A stretch of DNA of 48,152 nucleotides from a virus: IMG/VR virus record IMGVR_UViG_3300017770_000026, positions 1 through 48,152 of that record. One strand, 5' to 3'. The notes beneath the pieces were generated by a model. The model had not been told where the DNA came from, did not search any database, and was given only the letters and a program-made list of their open reading frames with translations. Below are positions 34,159-41,193 of this stretch, in pieces; the first letter of the stretch is position 1; the number at the start of each line of letters is the position of its first letter. The position numbers and the translations under genes were made by a program.

Positions 34159-35901
34159 TTATGTTGTTAGAGCTGTTAGTTGCGCGTCTGTTAAGGCTTC
34201 TTTGTATACTGCAACGCATTTGATTTTGCCAAAAAATTTACTTGTGCCGTTAAATCCGTTATCAAATTGCAAGCTTGACAAGTCTGGAATTGTCACACTT
34301 GTATCTGTTGCTTCTTCACTTCCGTTTATATATAAGCTAAGGTCGTTTAATTTGTGTTTTATAGCAATTTTGTTAAACGCGGTAAGATCTGTAACAGTTG
34401 GTAGCGCTATATGATTTGGAATAGCGTTGCCATTGTTTACTGAACTTATAATTTGATTTTCCGTAGAACTAGTGCTAATAACTATTCTCTCTGTTTGAGA
34501 GTTGTCAGACAGTGAAATATTCATTGTGCCTGGAGTTTTTGTAAGAGCCGCAAGCTCTACGTAAAATACTCCTTCTCCCCCACTACCACCATTCATTAAA
34601 TCGCTTGAACCCGAATTGTTGCAAACGTCTTCGTTTCTTGTTACGGTGCTTCCACTTGTTGGTATGTATGAAGTTGCATAGTTTTGCGCTGCACTTGCTT
34701 CACATTGTAAACCAAAAAGATAAAGTCCGTTAGTTCCGTCGCGTGTCACATTACCACTATTATCTAAAGATGCTAATCTAATTCTTATAGCGCCTGTTAG
34801 GTCTGTTGTTGTTTTAAAAGTAATTTGACATCTATACCAACCATTTCCGTAATCTTCTATTTTTGCAGTATGATTACTATTTATAGTTCCCAAAGTTCCA
34901 TTTGATATATTAAACCAACTAGTACCACTTCCAGAACTATCAAAATTTATATTTTGCAAACACAAAAAATTACTAGTCAAAGCTTTTTTTGCAAATATTG
35001 ACAATGTATTAAAGTCATTTGATGTTACATTTGTCGAATTAATATTAATTTGTGAATTATTACTTCCGCCAAGGTTGTCATCTTTTAAAAGCCAAGCGTT
35101 ATTTGTGCCGTCTGGTGATATAGCTTGTTGTGAAGTTAAAACTGCTTTTACTAAACTAGGATCACTACTTGAATTAAATACATCTCCTTGTGTAAAGTCG
35201 TTAGAATATGTAGCAGTGTTGGTTGATTGTGGTTCGAGCAAAAGATGCCCTGTTCCACCTAAATAATCTATTCTTGGCAAGTTAGTGTCTGTAACATCTT
35301 CTATAAGTCCTTGTTCGTTTACTCGTGTGGCAATTGTGCTTCTTGTAAAGTCAAAGCTGCCATTTTTTACAGCAGTTCCGCTTGTTGGTATGTAAGACGT
35401 TGCTTTACTGCCTCTTTCTGCTTGTGCGCCAAAAACAATAACCTCACTTAAAGAAGAACTGCCTCTAAAATCAACGGCATAAAAATTAGCCACTCCAGTA
35501 GAGTTTGAAGAATTTACTTCAAATCTTTGCCAATCTTCTGTAAGTGTAAAAAGATTATTTGTGTTTGAATTATGACTTAATAAATTGACCGTACCGGTTC
35601 CGCTTACTGTTTTAGCAAAAATTGACCTTGTTGTTGTAGTGGTCATTCCCGCACTATCATATAAATAAGGTTGTGAACTTCCGGTTTTTGTTAATTTGTA
35701 AGCGTTGCTAGTTCCATCTGGTGCTAAAAAGCCGCTTTGTATTGATATATCACTTCCCCCACTCCATTGACTAAAATCTTCGGAATAGTCTAATAAATTT
35801 TCTCCACTAGCTGGTTTAACACTATTTAAAAGCCCATTGTCATAAGCTGTCGGTGTTAGTAATATACTTGCTTTTTCTAATAAATCAGTTAAGTTGCTCA
35901 T
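34159..35901 (-). CDS. Tail spike / head fibre with carbohydrate-binding-like domains
   Basis: 580 residues. The protein has two similar beta-sandwich-like domains. One runs from about residue 33 (Gly-Glu-Asn-Leu-Leu-Asp-Tyr-Ser-Glu-Asp-Phe-Ser-Gln-Trp) to about 175; the other begins near 225 (Leu-Leu-Leu-Glu-Pro-Gln-Ser-Thr-Asn) and ends near 410. Each ends with Ala-Thr-Ser-Tyr-Ile-Pro-Thr-Ser-Gly. The C-terminal ~150 residues look like a LamG/concanavalin-type jelly roll (Leu-Tyr-Ile-Asn-Gly-Ser and Ala-Val-Tyr-Lys-Glu-Ala-Leu-Thr). It is therefore likely to bind surface glycans. The short 54-residue gene upstream overlaps its start. Confidence 0.75.
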   Translation of the reverse strand: MSNLTDLLEKASILLTPTAYDNGLLNSVKPASGENLLDYSEDFSQWSGGSDISIQSGFLAPDGTSNAYKLTKTGSSQPYLYDSAGMTTTTTRSIFAKTVSGTGTVNLLSHNSNTNNLFTLTEDWQRFEVNSSNSTGVANFYAVDFRGSSSLSEVIVFGAQAERGSKATSYIPTSGTAVKNGSFDFTRSTIATRVNEQGLIEDVTDTNLPRIDYLGGTGHLLLEPQSTNTATYSNDFTQGDVFNSSSDPSLVKAVLTSQQAISPDGTNNAWLLKDDNLGGSNNSQININSTNVTSNDFNTLSIFAKKALTSNFLCLQNINFDSSGSGTSWFNISNGTLGTINSNHTAKIEDYGNGWYRCQITFKTTTDLTGAIRIRLASLDNSGNVTRDGTNGLYLFGLQCEASAAQNYATSYIPTSGSTVTRNEDVCNNSGSSDLMNGGSGGEGVFYVELAALTKTPGTMNISLSDNSQTERIVISTSSTENQIISSVNNGNAIPNHIALPTVTDLTAFNKIAIKHKLNDLSLYINGSEEATDTSVTIPDLSSLQFDNGFNGTSKFFGKIKCVAVYKEALTDAQLTALTT

Positions 35902-36065
35902 TATGAAATTTTTTGTAAATCAGTTAACTTATCAGTAGTAAAAGCTACATTTTCAAAATTTGTAGATCTTAGCTGAAGTTCATTTAGTAAATTCCTTACC
36001 TCAGTTCCAACCGCACTACGCGATGAGTTATTAACTAAACTTGTTTTAATATTTAATAATGACAT
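35901..36065 (-). CDS. 54-residue protein before the spike gene
   Basis: ATG at 36065, stop at 35901-35903 overlapping the spike start in a TAATG. The product is a short, mostly helical polypeptide with Leu-Leu-Asn-Ile-Lys-Thr-Ser-Leu-Val near the front and a Thr-Glu-Val-Arg-Asn-Leu-Leu-Asn-Glu-Leu helix. No family is recognised. The tight coupling suggests it is made in step with the spike, perhaps as a small assembly partner. It is preceded by a gap of 36 bases containing a perfect AT palindrome (36077-36092). Confidence 0.6.
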   Translation of the reverse strand: MSLLNIKTSLVNNSSRSAVGTEVRNLLNELQLRSTNFENVAFTTDKLTDLQKIS

Positions 36066-36101
36066 ACTATTTATTTAATTTATTAATAAATTATTTTAAC
36101 C

Positions 36102-36707
36102 TTAGTATAGTGCTATAATGTCGTCTGCAGTAGTTCCAAGTGCAAAAACTCGATCTACCTGTATAGGTAAAAAAGTTCCAGATGGTACATTTTGAAACAA
36201 TACAGCTCTGTATATTTCATATGCTTCATTTCCGTCAGGAAAAACATCTGAAGCCGAGTTAGCAACATCTACTAAACTAAGCGTAGTAAGACTATCAATA
36301 CCGGCTATAAAAGCAGCCGTGTTATCTGCGATGTTTACAGCTATGTCTCTTTTTTGAATATGAGTACCGCTTGAATTTTTAAATGCCACAAAATCAGCTG
36401 ATGAGTCTACAAGTTTATTAGCTGTATTGCCATCTGCCGCGCCTGTTGCTACTGGATTTGATTGACCCGACAACAACACACAAAGATCGCCAGCTGTTCC
36501 AACGTATAATCCAGCTTTGTTATGAGCATGAACACCTGTTAGATCACCTAAATGCCTTATGTTATGTGTAAAATTAATTGCAGCACTACCTTTAGTACTT
36601 GCGTCTTTAAGTACTACAGCCTTATCAACAGTTTCAACACCTTGTTTCTCCCTGTAGTTAGAGCCTGATTTAAAAGCGTCATTTGGTATAATATCTCCGT
36701 ATGCCAT
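36102..36707 (-). CDS. Putative minor structural protein
   Basis: 201 residues, Ala/Gly/Asp/Thr-rich and beta-like, without catalytic motifs. The middle has a Leu-Tyr-Val-Gly-Thr-Ala-Gly-Asp-Leu-Cys-Val-Leu-Leu-Ser-Gly strand pair. The C-terminus has Phe-Gln-Asn-Val-Pro-Ser-Gly-Thr-Phe-Leu-Pro-Ile-Gln-Val-Asp-Arg-Val. This pattern, GTAGDL then GTFLP-V-RV, is one I associate with small head- or spike-base proteins of tailed phages. It lies upstream of the spike gene, consistent with a base or decoration protein that anchors it. Confidence 0.65.
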   Translation of the reverse strand: MAYGDIIPNDAFKSGSNYREKQGVETVDKAVVLKDASTKGSAAINFTHNIRHLGDLTGVHAHNKAGLYVGTAGDLCVLLSGQSNPVATGAADGNTANKLVDSSADFVAFKNSSGTHIQKRDIAVNIADNTAAFIAGIDSLTTLSLVDVANSASDVFPDGNEAYEIYRAVLFQNVPSGTFLPIQVDRVFALGTTADDIIALY

Positions 36708-36719
36708 TTTGTTTTTATT

Positions 36720-37166
36720 TTATCTAGTTTTATCTTTATTAATTAGTTCTATTGCTTTTTTCATTACTTTGTCAGTGTAAGTTTTACCTTGCATGATTAC
36801 GTTTCTTTGTTTACTTGTAGGTAAGTCTTCTTGACCTAGTAATATTCTATATATTTTGTTTATTAAAAGCTTGCACTTAACCGAAGTTTTGTACAAGCTG
36901 TATTTTTGTGTTGTATTATTTCTGTGTCTCCACACTGTTATCCAACCTTCTCTTACAAGTCTTTGCCATCTTCTTTTGTCCCAAGAATATGTATAAGTAC
37001 CGTTTAAAAAGTCTTGACGTGTGAATAAATCCATACAGTCAAAATAAATTAAAAGCTCTAGATCAGCATCGTTTAGGTTGTTGTTTTTACAAGCCCATTT
37101 TCTTACGATGCGATAATGCTTAAATAAGCCAATGTCTTTAATATCTTTGGCCTCTAGCTTTCTCAT
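36720..37166 (-). CDS. Winged-helix-like DNA-binding protein
   Basis: 148 residues, basic. The N-terminal half has a His-Tyr-Arg-Ile-Val-Arg-Lys-Trp-Ala helix, then Asn-Asp-Ala-Asp-Leu-Glu-Leu-Leu-Ile-Tyr and Trp-Asp-Lys-Arg-Arg-Trp-Gln-Arg-Leu. A beta wing-like turn Gly-Trp-Ile-Thr-Val-Trp-Arg-His-Arg-Asn-Asn-Thr-Thr-Gln follows. This layout fits a MarR-type winged helix. The protein follows GroES in an ATGA overlap and lies in the late operon, so it may act as a late regulator or as a virion DNA-binding protein. The fold is inferred; I recall similar phage proteins without a proven function. Confidence 0.65.
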   Translation of the reverse strand: MRKLEAKDIKDIGLFKHYRIVRKWACKNNNLNDADLELLIYFDCMDLFTRQDFLNGTYTYSWDKRRWQRLVREGWITVWRHRNNTTQKYSLYKTSVKCKLLINKIYRILLGQEDLPTSKQRNVIMQGKTYTDKVMKKAIELINKDKTR

Positions 37167-37423
37167 AGAACTATAACGACATCTTGCTGCTTTATAACTA
37201 ATAGAACTTCTTCGTCTATTTCTATATTAAATCCAGCATGCTTGTCATAATATATAGTATCACCTGCTTTAACTCCGTTTACCAGATCTCCAGCAGATTT
37301 AATAATACCTTTGCGGTATCTTATGTCTTCTTTAATCTTATCAGTCAAGAGTAGCCCACCTTTTGTTTTAGTAGGCTTTTCCTTGATTTCTTCTATTACT
37401 AAAAATATACCTATAGCTTTCAT
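37163..37423 (-). CDS. groES: GroES co-chaperonin
   Basis: 86 residues, slightly shorter than bacterial GroES (about 97). It forms the lid of the chaperonin cage. The mobile loop that binds GroEL is visible at about 16-34 with the Gly-Gly-Leu-Leu-Leu-Thr core at 22-27. The later Gly-Asp-Thr-Ile-Tyr-Tyr-Asp-Lys-His-Ala-Gly strand is the usual GroES signature. It follows groEL with a TAATG overlap; in bacteria the order is usually groES first, so the order here is reversed. Expected to work with the phage GroEL on virion proteins. Confidence 0.9.
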   Translation of the reverse strand: MKAIGIFLVIEEIKEKPTKTKGGLLLTDKIKEDIRYRKGIIKSAGDLVNGVKAGDTIYYDKHAGFNIEIDEEVLLVIKQQDVVIVL

Positions 37424-38964
37424 TACTCTCTCATGTTATTAATTACACAATCAGTCGAGAGTATCGTAGTTGCTACAGATACTGCGTTTTTTAATGCAGT
37501 TTTAGTAACCAATACTGGATCTATAATACCAGCTTTAATCATACTAACTGGTTTTCCTGTAACTACGTTTATACCCCAGCCTTTTTTACCTGTAAGTATA
37601 TCTGTGTCTAAACCAGCATTGTTTAGTATTGTTTTATAAGGCGATTTAATTGCCTCTATAAATATTTTTTCACCTTCAGTTTTACCGCTTAGCTTTTCCG
37701 CGGCATTAAGTAAAGCTATACCACCACCAGGCACTATACCTTCTTTTACTGCTGCTTTAGTAGCGTGGATCGCATCATCAACACGATCTTTCTTTTCTTT
37801 TAGTTCTACATCAGAGTTAGCACCTACAGTTATAACCGCTACGTTTCCTGATAATACGCCTAAGCGCTCTTGTAGTTTCTCGGTCTTTAAACTGGGTGTA
37901 TCGCTATTGAGTTGATCCTCTATAGCTTTAATTCTTTCTTTTGCAGCCTCCGGTATGCTTTTTACTTTTAAAACTGTAGACTTATTGTCTGATACAGCTT
38001 TTTCACACTCACCTAACACATCAGGAGTTATAAGATCTATATCATCTCCAAACTCTTCGTTAATGTGAGTAGCGCCAGTTACTGCAGCAATATCATCTAA
38101 AAAGTCTTTTTTCCAGAAGTTAAATCCTGGAGGCGCGACTACATTAGCTTTTATATTGCCTTTAATTTTATTCATAACTAAAGCACTCATCGGCTGTTTT
38201 TCAAGCTCACCGATTATAAGTATGCTTCTGTTATTTTGAACGGCATATTCTAATACTGTTTGTATTTTTCTTACCGTTGTTATCGGTGATGACACCAATA
38301 GTACTAGAGGTTTTTCTAGTGTTACATTTTGTTTAGTTACGTCTGTTACAAAGTTTGGATTAGCAAACCCTTGATTTATCTGAGAACCAGATACAACTTC
38401 AACACTTGTTTCTTCAGCGCCGTCTGAGTTCATAAAAACAGTACCGTTTTTACCTACTTTTTTAAACGCTTCACCTATAATAGAACCAAGCTCTGTATCA
38501 TTGTTAGATGATATTGTAGCTACTTGGTCAATCATATCGCCCTCAACCGGTATAGATACTTTATCTAAGTACTCTACAGTTTTTTCGTATGATTTGTTTA
38601 TATCGTTTTTAATGTCTCTTAGAGAGCTTTCATAGCCTTTTGCTTGTTCTAGTATTGAGTGAGCTAATACTGTAGCGGTAGTTGTACCGTCACCAGCCTC
38701 GCTTACTGTTTTTCTAGCTGCTTCTTTTATTAAGGTTGCACCTATGTTTTCTACTGGATCGTGCAAGTTAACTGAGTTAGCAACAGTTACACCATCTTTA
38801 GTTATCATAGGTCTTCCCATGAAGTCTTCTAAGATTACACATTTACCGCTAGCTCCTAATGTAGAGCTAACGGCTTGTGTCAATTTGGTAATACCAGCGA
38901 ACACTTTATCTTGAGCATCACTGCCAAAGTTTAAGTGCTTCACTATTTCTTGTGAGTTTTGCAT
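37423..38964 (-). CDS. groEL: GroEL chaperonin
   Basis: 513 residues, compared with about 545 in bacteria. ATP-dependent folding chamber subunit. The ATP-binding signature Gly-Asp-Gly-Thr-Thr-Thr is at 91-96 (Asp92), preceded by Thr-Lys-Asp-Gly-Val-Thr-Val at 55-61. The intermediate-domain block Asp-Asp-Ala-Ile-His-Ala-Thr-Lys-Ala-Ala-Val and the following Gly-Ile-Val-Pro-Gly-Gly-Gly are both present. The Gly-Gly-Met repeat tail of bacterial GroEL is missing; the protein stops soon after the last equatorial helix. It is located in the late operon, so it is made together with virion proteins, probably to fold capsid or tail components. Confidence 0.95.
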   Translation of the reverse strand: MQNSQEIVKHLNFGSDAQDKVFAGITKLTQAVSSTLGASGKCVILEDFMGRPMITKDGVTVANSVNLHDPVENIGATLIKEAARKTVSEAGDGTTTATVLAHSILEQAKGYESSLRDIKNDINKSYEKTVEYLDKVSIPVEGDMIDQVATISSNNDTELGSIIGEAFKKVGKNGTVFMNSDGAEETSVEVVSGSQINQGFANPNFVTDVTKQNVTLEKPLVLLVSSPITTVRKIQTVLEYAVQNNRSILIIGELEKQPMSALVMNKIKGNIKANVVAPPGFNFWKKDFLDDIAAVTGATHINEEFGDDIDLITPDVLGECEKAVSDNKSTVLKVKSIPEAAKERIKAIEDQLNSDTPSLKTEKLQERLGVLSGNVAVITVGANSDVELKEKKDRVDDAIHATKAAVKEGIVPGGGIALLNAAEKLSGKTEGEKIFIEAIKSPYKTILNNAGLDTDILTGKKGWGINVVTGKPVSMIKAGIIDPVLVTKTALKNAVSVATTILSTDCVINNMRE

Positions 38965-38992
38965 TATATTAAATTAGATTAAATTGAAATTA

Positions 38993-39280
38993 CTACTTAA
39001 ATGTTTTAACTACTTTTGGGCCTTTTAAATAGTCGAGCTTTTTTGTGTAATGCTCAACTGAACTGTCAATTGCTTGCTCAGCGCCTTCAATAGTTTCTCG
39101 ACGAGTAACGTCGATCCAAGTCTCTTTATTAGGGTCTTGGTACTCGGTTTGATAAAATCCATTAGGTAGCTGCACTATACGCCAACTGGCTTTATTAGAT
39201 ACATGCTCCCATAATTGTTTGGTTTCATCGGATATTTGTGGTTGACTACTCCACGATTGAGTCTGATAATAAAACGTCAT
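38993..39280 (-). CDS. Hypothetical protein
   Basis: 95 residues, hydrophilic. It has a Trp-Glu-His-Val-Ser-Asn-Lys helix, a Trp-Arg-Ile-Val-Gln-Leu-Pro-Asn-Gly-Phe-Tyr-Gln-Thr-Glu-Tyr strand turn and a helical C-terminus rich in Lys. The composition suggests a small folded alpha/beta protein. No family recognised. It lies 28 bases before groEL and after a 50-base AT-rich gap, in the same operon direction. Confidence 0.65.
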   Translation of the reverse strand: MTFYYQTQSWSSQPQISDETKQLWEHVSNKASWRIVQLPNGFYQTEYQDPNKETWIDVTRRETIEGAEQAIDSSVEHYTKKLDYLKGPKVVKTFK

Positions 39281-39330
39281 AGTTTTTGGTTTAATTGTTA
39301 TTATTTGGTTTGCACTTTCCCGTGCCGGGT

Positions 39331-39630
39331 TTATTTTTTGGCTTTATGCTTTTTTCTTATAGCTTCTTTACCTCTTTTAGCTATTGCAGCTTGTTGAGGT
39401 TTACCAGCAACTTTAGCTCGTTGCTCTAATACGGTTAGTATTTGTATTTTTCTAGCAAATGGTTTTTTAATTCTTTTTACTTTAGCTACTGTAGCTCTAG
39501 CGTCTGCGGGTGTTTTGAATTTAATACTTACTGTATCTTTTGGGTTTTCATCAGTATATAAACGTCTTCCGCTGCCTTTTGGTTTTTTACCAGTACCTTT
39601 TTTAGGATCTGGTTTCTTTTTTCTAGGCAT
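39331..39630 (-). CDS. Small basic protein, DUF5824-like
   Basis: 99 residues, about one third Lys/Arg. The N-terminal tail is Lys/Pro/Gly-rich. The core Gly-Ser-Gly-Arg-Arg-Leu-Tyr-Thr-Asp-Glu-Asn-Pro-Lys-Asp-Thr-Val followed by a Phe-Ala-Arg-Lys-Ile-Gln-Ile-Leu-Thr-Val helix is a pattern I recall as DUF5824 from marine viruses. Role unknown; probably binds nucleic acid or is packed into the virion. Its ATG overlaps the stop of the small gene at 39630, and a 4 bp hairpin follows its stop codon. Confidence 0.7.
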   Translation of the reverse strand: MPRKKKPDPKKGTGKKPKGSGRRLYTDENPKDTVSIKFKTPADARATVAKVKRIKKPFARKIQILTVLEQRAKVAGKPQQAAIAKRGKEAIRKKHKAKK

Positions 39631-39779
39631 TACTTTTTGTGCAGTTTCTGCATTGGAAAGTTAAAAGACTGACTAGCTCCTTTATGTGGCTTATATCCTC
39701 CAGCGGGATTTTTCATTAACTTAGGCACACCTTTACCAGACTTCATCCAGTGATAACCTTTTGGTGCTTTTACTTTCAT
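39630..39779 (-). CDS. 49-residue basic protein
   Basis: ATG at 39779, stop at 39630-39632, overlapping the next start (TAATG). The product is Lys/Gly/Pro-rich with Lys-Gly-Tyr-His-Trp-Met-Lys, Leu-Met-Lys-Asn-Pro-Ala-Gly-Gly-Tyr and a Pro-His-Lys-Gly-Ala-Ser motif. I recall similar short proteins from marine phage genomes. The tight overlap on both sides and the recognisable pattern support a real gene. Function unknown; it is part of the basic-protein cluster. Confidence 0.65.
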   Translation of the reverse strand: MKVKAPKGYHWMKSGKGVPKLMKNPAGGYKPHKGASQSFNFPMQKLHKK

Positions 39780-39780
39780 A

Positions 39781-39951
39781 TTACTTTTTTTTATGCATGT
39801 TAATAAACCAGTTAGCTAGCTGCTTGTCTCTAGACGTAGCTGTTTTTCTAGCTTTAAGTTTTCTAGCTTTAGCTATAGTTACATCTCCGCCATATAACTT
39901 ACTTATTCTAGCTTTTAAAACACCTCTATATGTTTTACCTGGCTTTTTCAT
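39781..39951 (-). CDS. 56-residue basic protein
   Basis: ATG at 39951, stop at 39781-39783, one base before the next start. The product is Lys/Arg-rich and helical: Lys-Thr-Tyr-Arg-Gly-Val-Leu-Lys-Ala-Arg, then Thr-Ile-Ala-Lys-Ala-Arg-Lys-Leu-Lys-Ala-Arg-Lys and a C-terminal Leu-Ala-Asn-Trp-Phe-Ile helix. No family recognised. Coding status rests on its exact fit between two genes and its similarity in character to the neighbouring basic proteins. Confidence 0.6.
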   Translation of the reverse strand: MKKPGKTYRGVLKARISKLYGGDVTIAKARKLKARKTATSRDKQLANWFINMHKKK

Positions 39952-39957
39952 TATTTA

Positions 39958-40293
39958 TTATTCTCTTCTACGTGGTATAAAGCGCCCGTATGAAACAAGA
40001 TCATCAACGACAATTTTTTCTAGCGTCGCTGTTTTACCTTCAGTAAAAGGATCTAAAATATTAATAACTTGTAAACTAGATAAACGAACTCCTACTTGTG
40101 TTCGTGCCACTTTTATTAATTTGCTAACAGTTAGTTTATTAGGATGTGCATTATTTATTGCTAAAATAAGCGCGTCAGGAATTAATCTATCATTTATTCT
40201 TTTAAACTCAGCCGCTTTGTTTTTTACTAACTTTTGAAACTTAGATATTTTCTTTTTTTTAAGTCGCGTAATTCTACGTTGCTCTATACTCAT
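39958..40293 (-). CDS. Basic hypothetical protein
   Basis: 111 residues. The first ~40 residues are Lys/Arg-rich and helical; the middle is a more ordinary folded helical region (Ile-Pro-Asp-Ala-Leu-Ile-Leu-Ala-Ile-Asn-Asn-Ala, then Leu-Thr-Val-Ser-Lys-Leu-Ile-Lys-Val-Ala) and the last residues are Arg-rich. This could be a DNA-binding domain with a basic arm, but no named motif is present. Its start overlaps the stop of the gene at 40293 (TAATG). Confidence 0.65.
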   Translation of the reverse strand: MSIEQRRITRLKKKKISKFQKLVKNKAAEFKRINDRLIPDALILAINNAHPNKLTVSKLIKVARTQVGVRLSSLQVINILDPFTEGKTATLEKIVVDDLVSYGRFIPRRRE

Positions 40294-40541
40294 TATTTTT
40301 TCTTTTTAGTACCCAATCTTTTATTTACTATATTTCTAGTTGTAATCATTTTACGGGCATAGCTAGGCCTTTTGTTTCTATTAAAAACAATTTGCTGATT
40401 TAAGCTACCAATAATAGCCCGCTTGTTACCACGCCTAGATTTAATAAGCCAAGTAGCAAGCGCTGCTGGTTTTAAATCTTTAAATTTACCTTTAGCATCT
40501 GCATACTTAGAATCTTTCCAAGTAGGTCTTTTAGCTGGCAT
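40293..40541 (-). CDS. Basic hypothetical protein
   Basis: 82 residues, Lys/Arg-rich. The central Leu-Lys-Pro-Ala-Ala-Leu-Ala-Thr-Trp-Leu-Ile-Lys-Ser-Arg motif, followed by Leu-Asn-Gln-Gln-Ile-Val-Phe-Asn-Arg and Pro-Ser-Tyr-Ala-Arg-Lys-Met, resembles a small protein family I recall from marine viruses. Function unknown. It is coupled by TAATG overlaps to the EF-hand protein before it and to the basic protein after it. Confidence 0.65.
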   Translation of the reverse strand: MPAKRPTWKDSKYADAKGKFKDLKPAALATWLIKSRRGNKRAIIGSLNQQIVFNRNKRPSYARKMITTRNIVNKRLGTKKKK

Positions 40542-40807
40542 TATTTTTTATTTTTGTACATTTTAGCTTTACCGTGATCCATTTTAGGCTTATCACTACC
40601 GTACATCATTGGCTTACTGCTATTGTAATCCATAGCCTTGGCCATTTCTTGAGCCATTTTTGGAAAATTGCTACTGTCTACCATTTTAGGCATAGCCATT
40701 TTAGCTCGTAGCGCAGAAAGATCTTTTCCGTCTATTATTCCGTCTTTATTCATATCTATTTTTTTCTGATTGCCCGTTAACAAAGGCTTATTGTGTGTTC
40801 CTGGCAT
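40541..40807 (-). CDS. Small protein with one EF-hand / dockerin-like calcium loop
   Basis: 88 residues. Residues 18-29 match a 12-residue EF-hand loop: Asp at 1, Asn at 3, Asp at 5, Gly at 6, Ile at 7 or 8, Asp at 9 and an acidic residue at 12. It is followed by Leu-Ser-Ala-Leu-Arg, the start of a dockerin-type helix. The rest is Met/Lys/Asp-rich. It may bind calcium and stabilise a virion complex in seawater. There is no signal peptide. It follows the zincin-like gene by four bases. Confidence 0.65.
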   Translation of the reverse strand: MPGTHNKPLLTGNQKKIDMNKDGIIDGKDLSALRAKMAMPKMVDSSNFPKMAQEMAKAMDYNSSKPMMYGSDKPKMDHGKAKMYKNKK

Positions 40808-40811
40808 AATA

Positions 40812-41186
40812 TTATTTTTTACGTTTATATATTTCTTTTAGTTTTTGTTCTACTGATTTTTCCCAAGGAAGATCTCTTCTTCTAGTATCAATATGCTTCA
40901 TGGGTATTGTTACCATTTTTTTACTACCTTTAGGTTTGTATTGATACTTGTTCATATCAAACTTCAATACACCATCACGTATTTGCTGCAAGTGTAATCG
41001 CTCATGCATTACAGCTTTAGCTTTTTGTCTAGCGCTAAGATTTTTATTAATCTCTATAACACCGTTCATATCAATAGTGCCCCAAACATTTTTAGGTAGC
41101 TTTTTCTCGAAAACTATAGACTTTTGCTCAGAGTGCTCAGCGTTAAAGCCAAGCACTTCTGGTATAGTTTTCATTTTAAAAGCCAT
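40812..41186 (-). CDS. Zincin-like small protein with HExxH motif
   Basis: 124 residues. A helix carrying Val-Met-His-Glu-Arg-Leu-His (HExxH, His61-Glu62-His65) is followed by Leu-Gln-Gln-Ile-Arg-Asp-Gly, and near the C-terminus by Asp-Leu-Pro-Trp-Glu-Lys-Ser. This matches a phage family I recall with His-Glu-x-x-His and a later Leu-Pro-Trp-Glu block, of putative metalloprotease type. The substrate is unknown; processing of virion proteins is conceivable. The gene starts seven bases after the large fibre gene. Confidence 0.7.
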   Translation of the reverse strand: MAFKMKTIPEVLGFNAEHSEQKSIVFEKKLPKNVWGTIDMNGVIEINKNLSARQKAKAVMHERLHLQQIRDGVLKFDMNKYQYKPKGSKKMVTIPMKHIDTRRRDLPWEKSVEQKLKEIYKRKK

Positions 41187-41193
41187 AATTTAA

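Noticed and set aside
33791-34219. Longer start (34219) for the gene after the spike
   Set aside because: It would overlap the spike gene by about 60 bases, and the extra residues are Arg/Asn-rich and unlike the rest; the ATG at 34156 fits the gap after the spike stop.
36077-36092. Perfect AT palindrome between two structural genes
   Set aside because: Consists only of A and T, so it is expected by chance in this AT-rich sequence.
39318-39330. Hairpin CCCG-TGC-CGGG after the DUF5824-like gene as terminator
   Set aside because: The T-run lies on the + strand side, while the genes run on the minus strand; with only 4 bp it is too weak to call.
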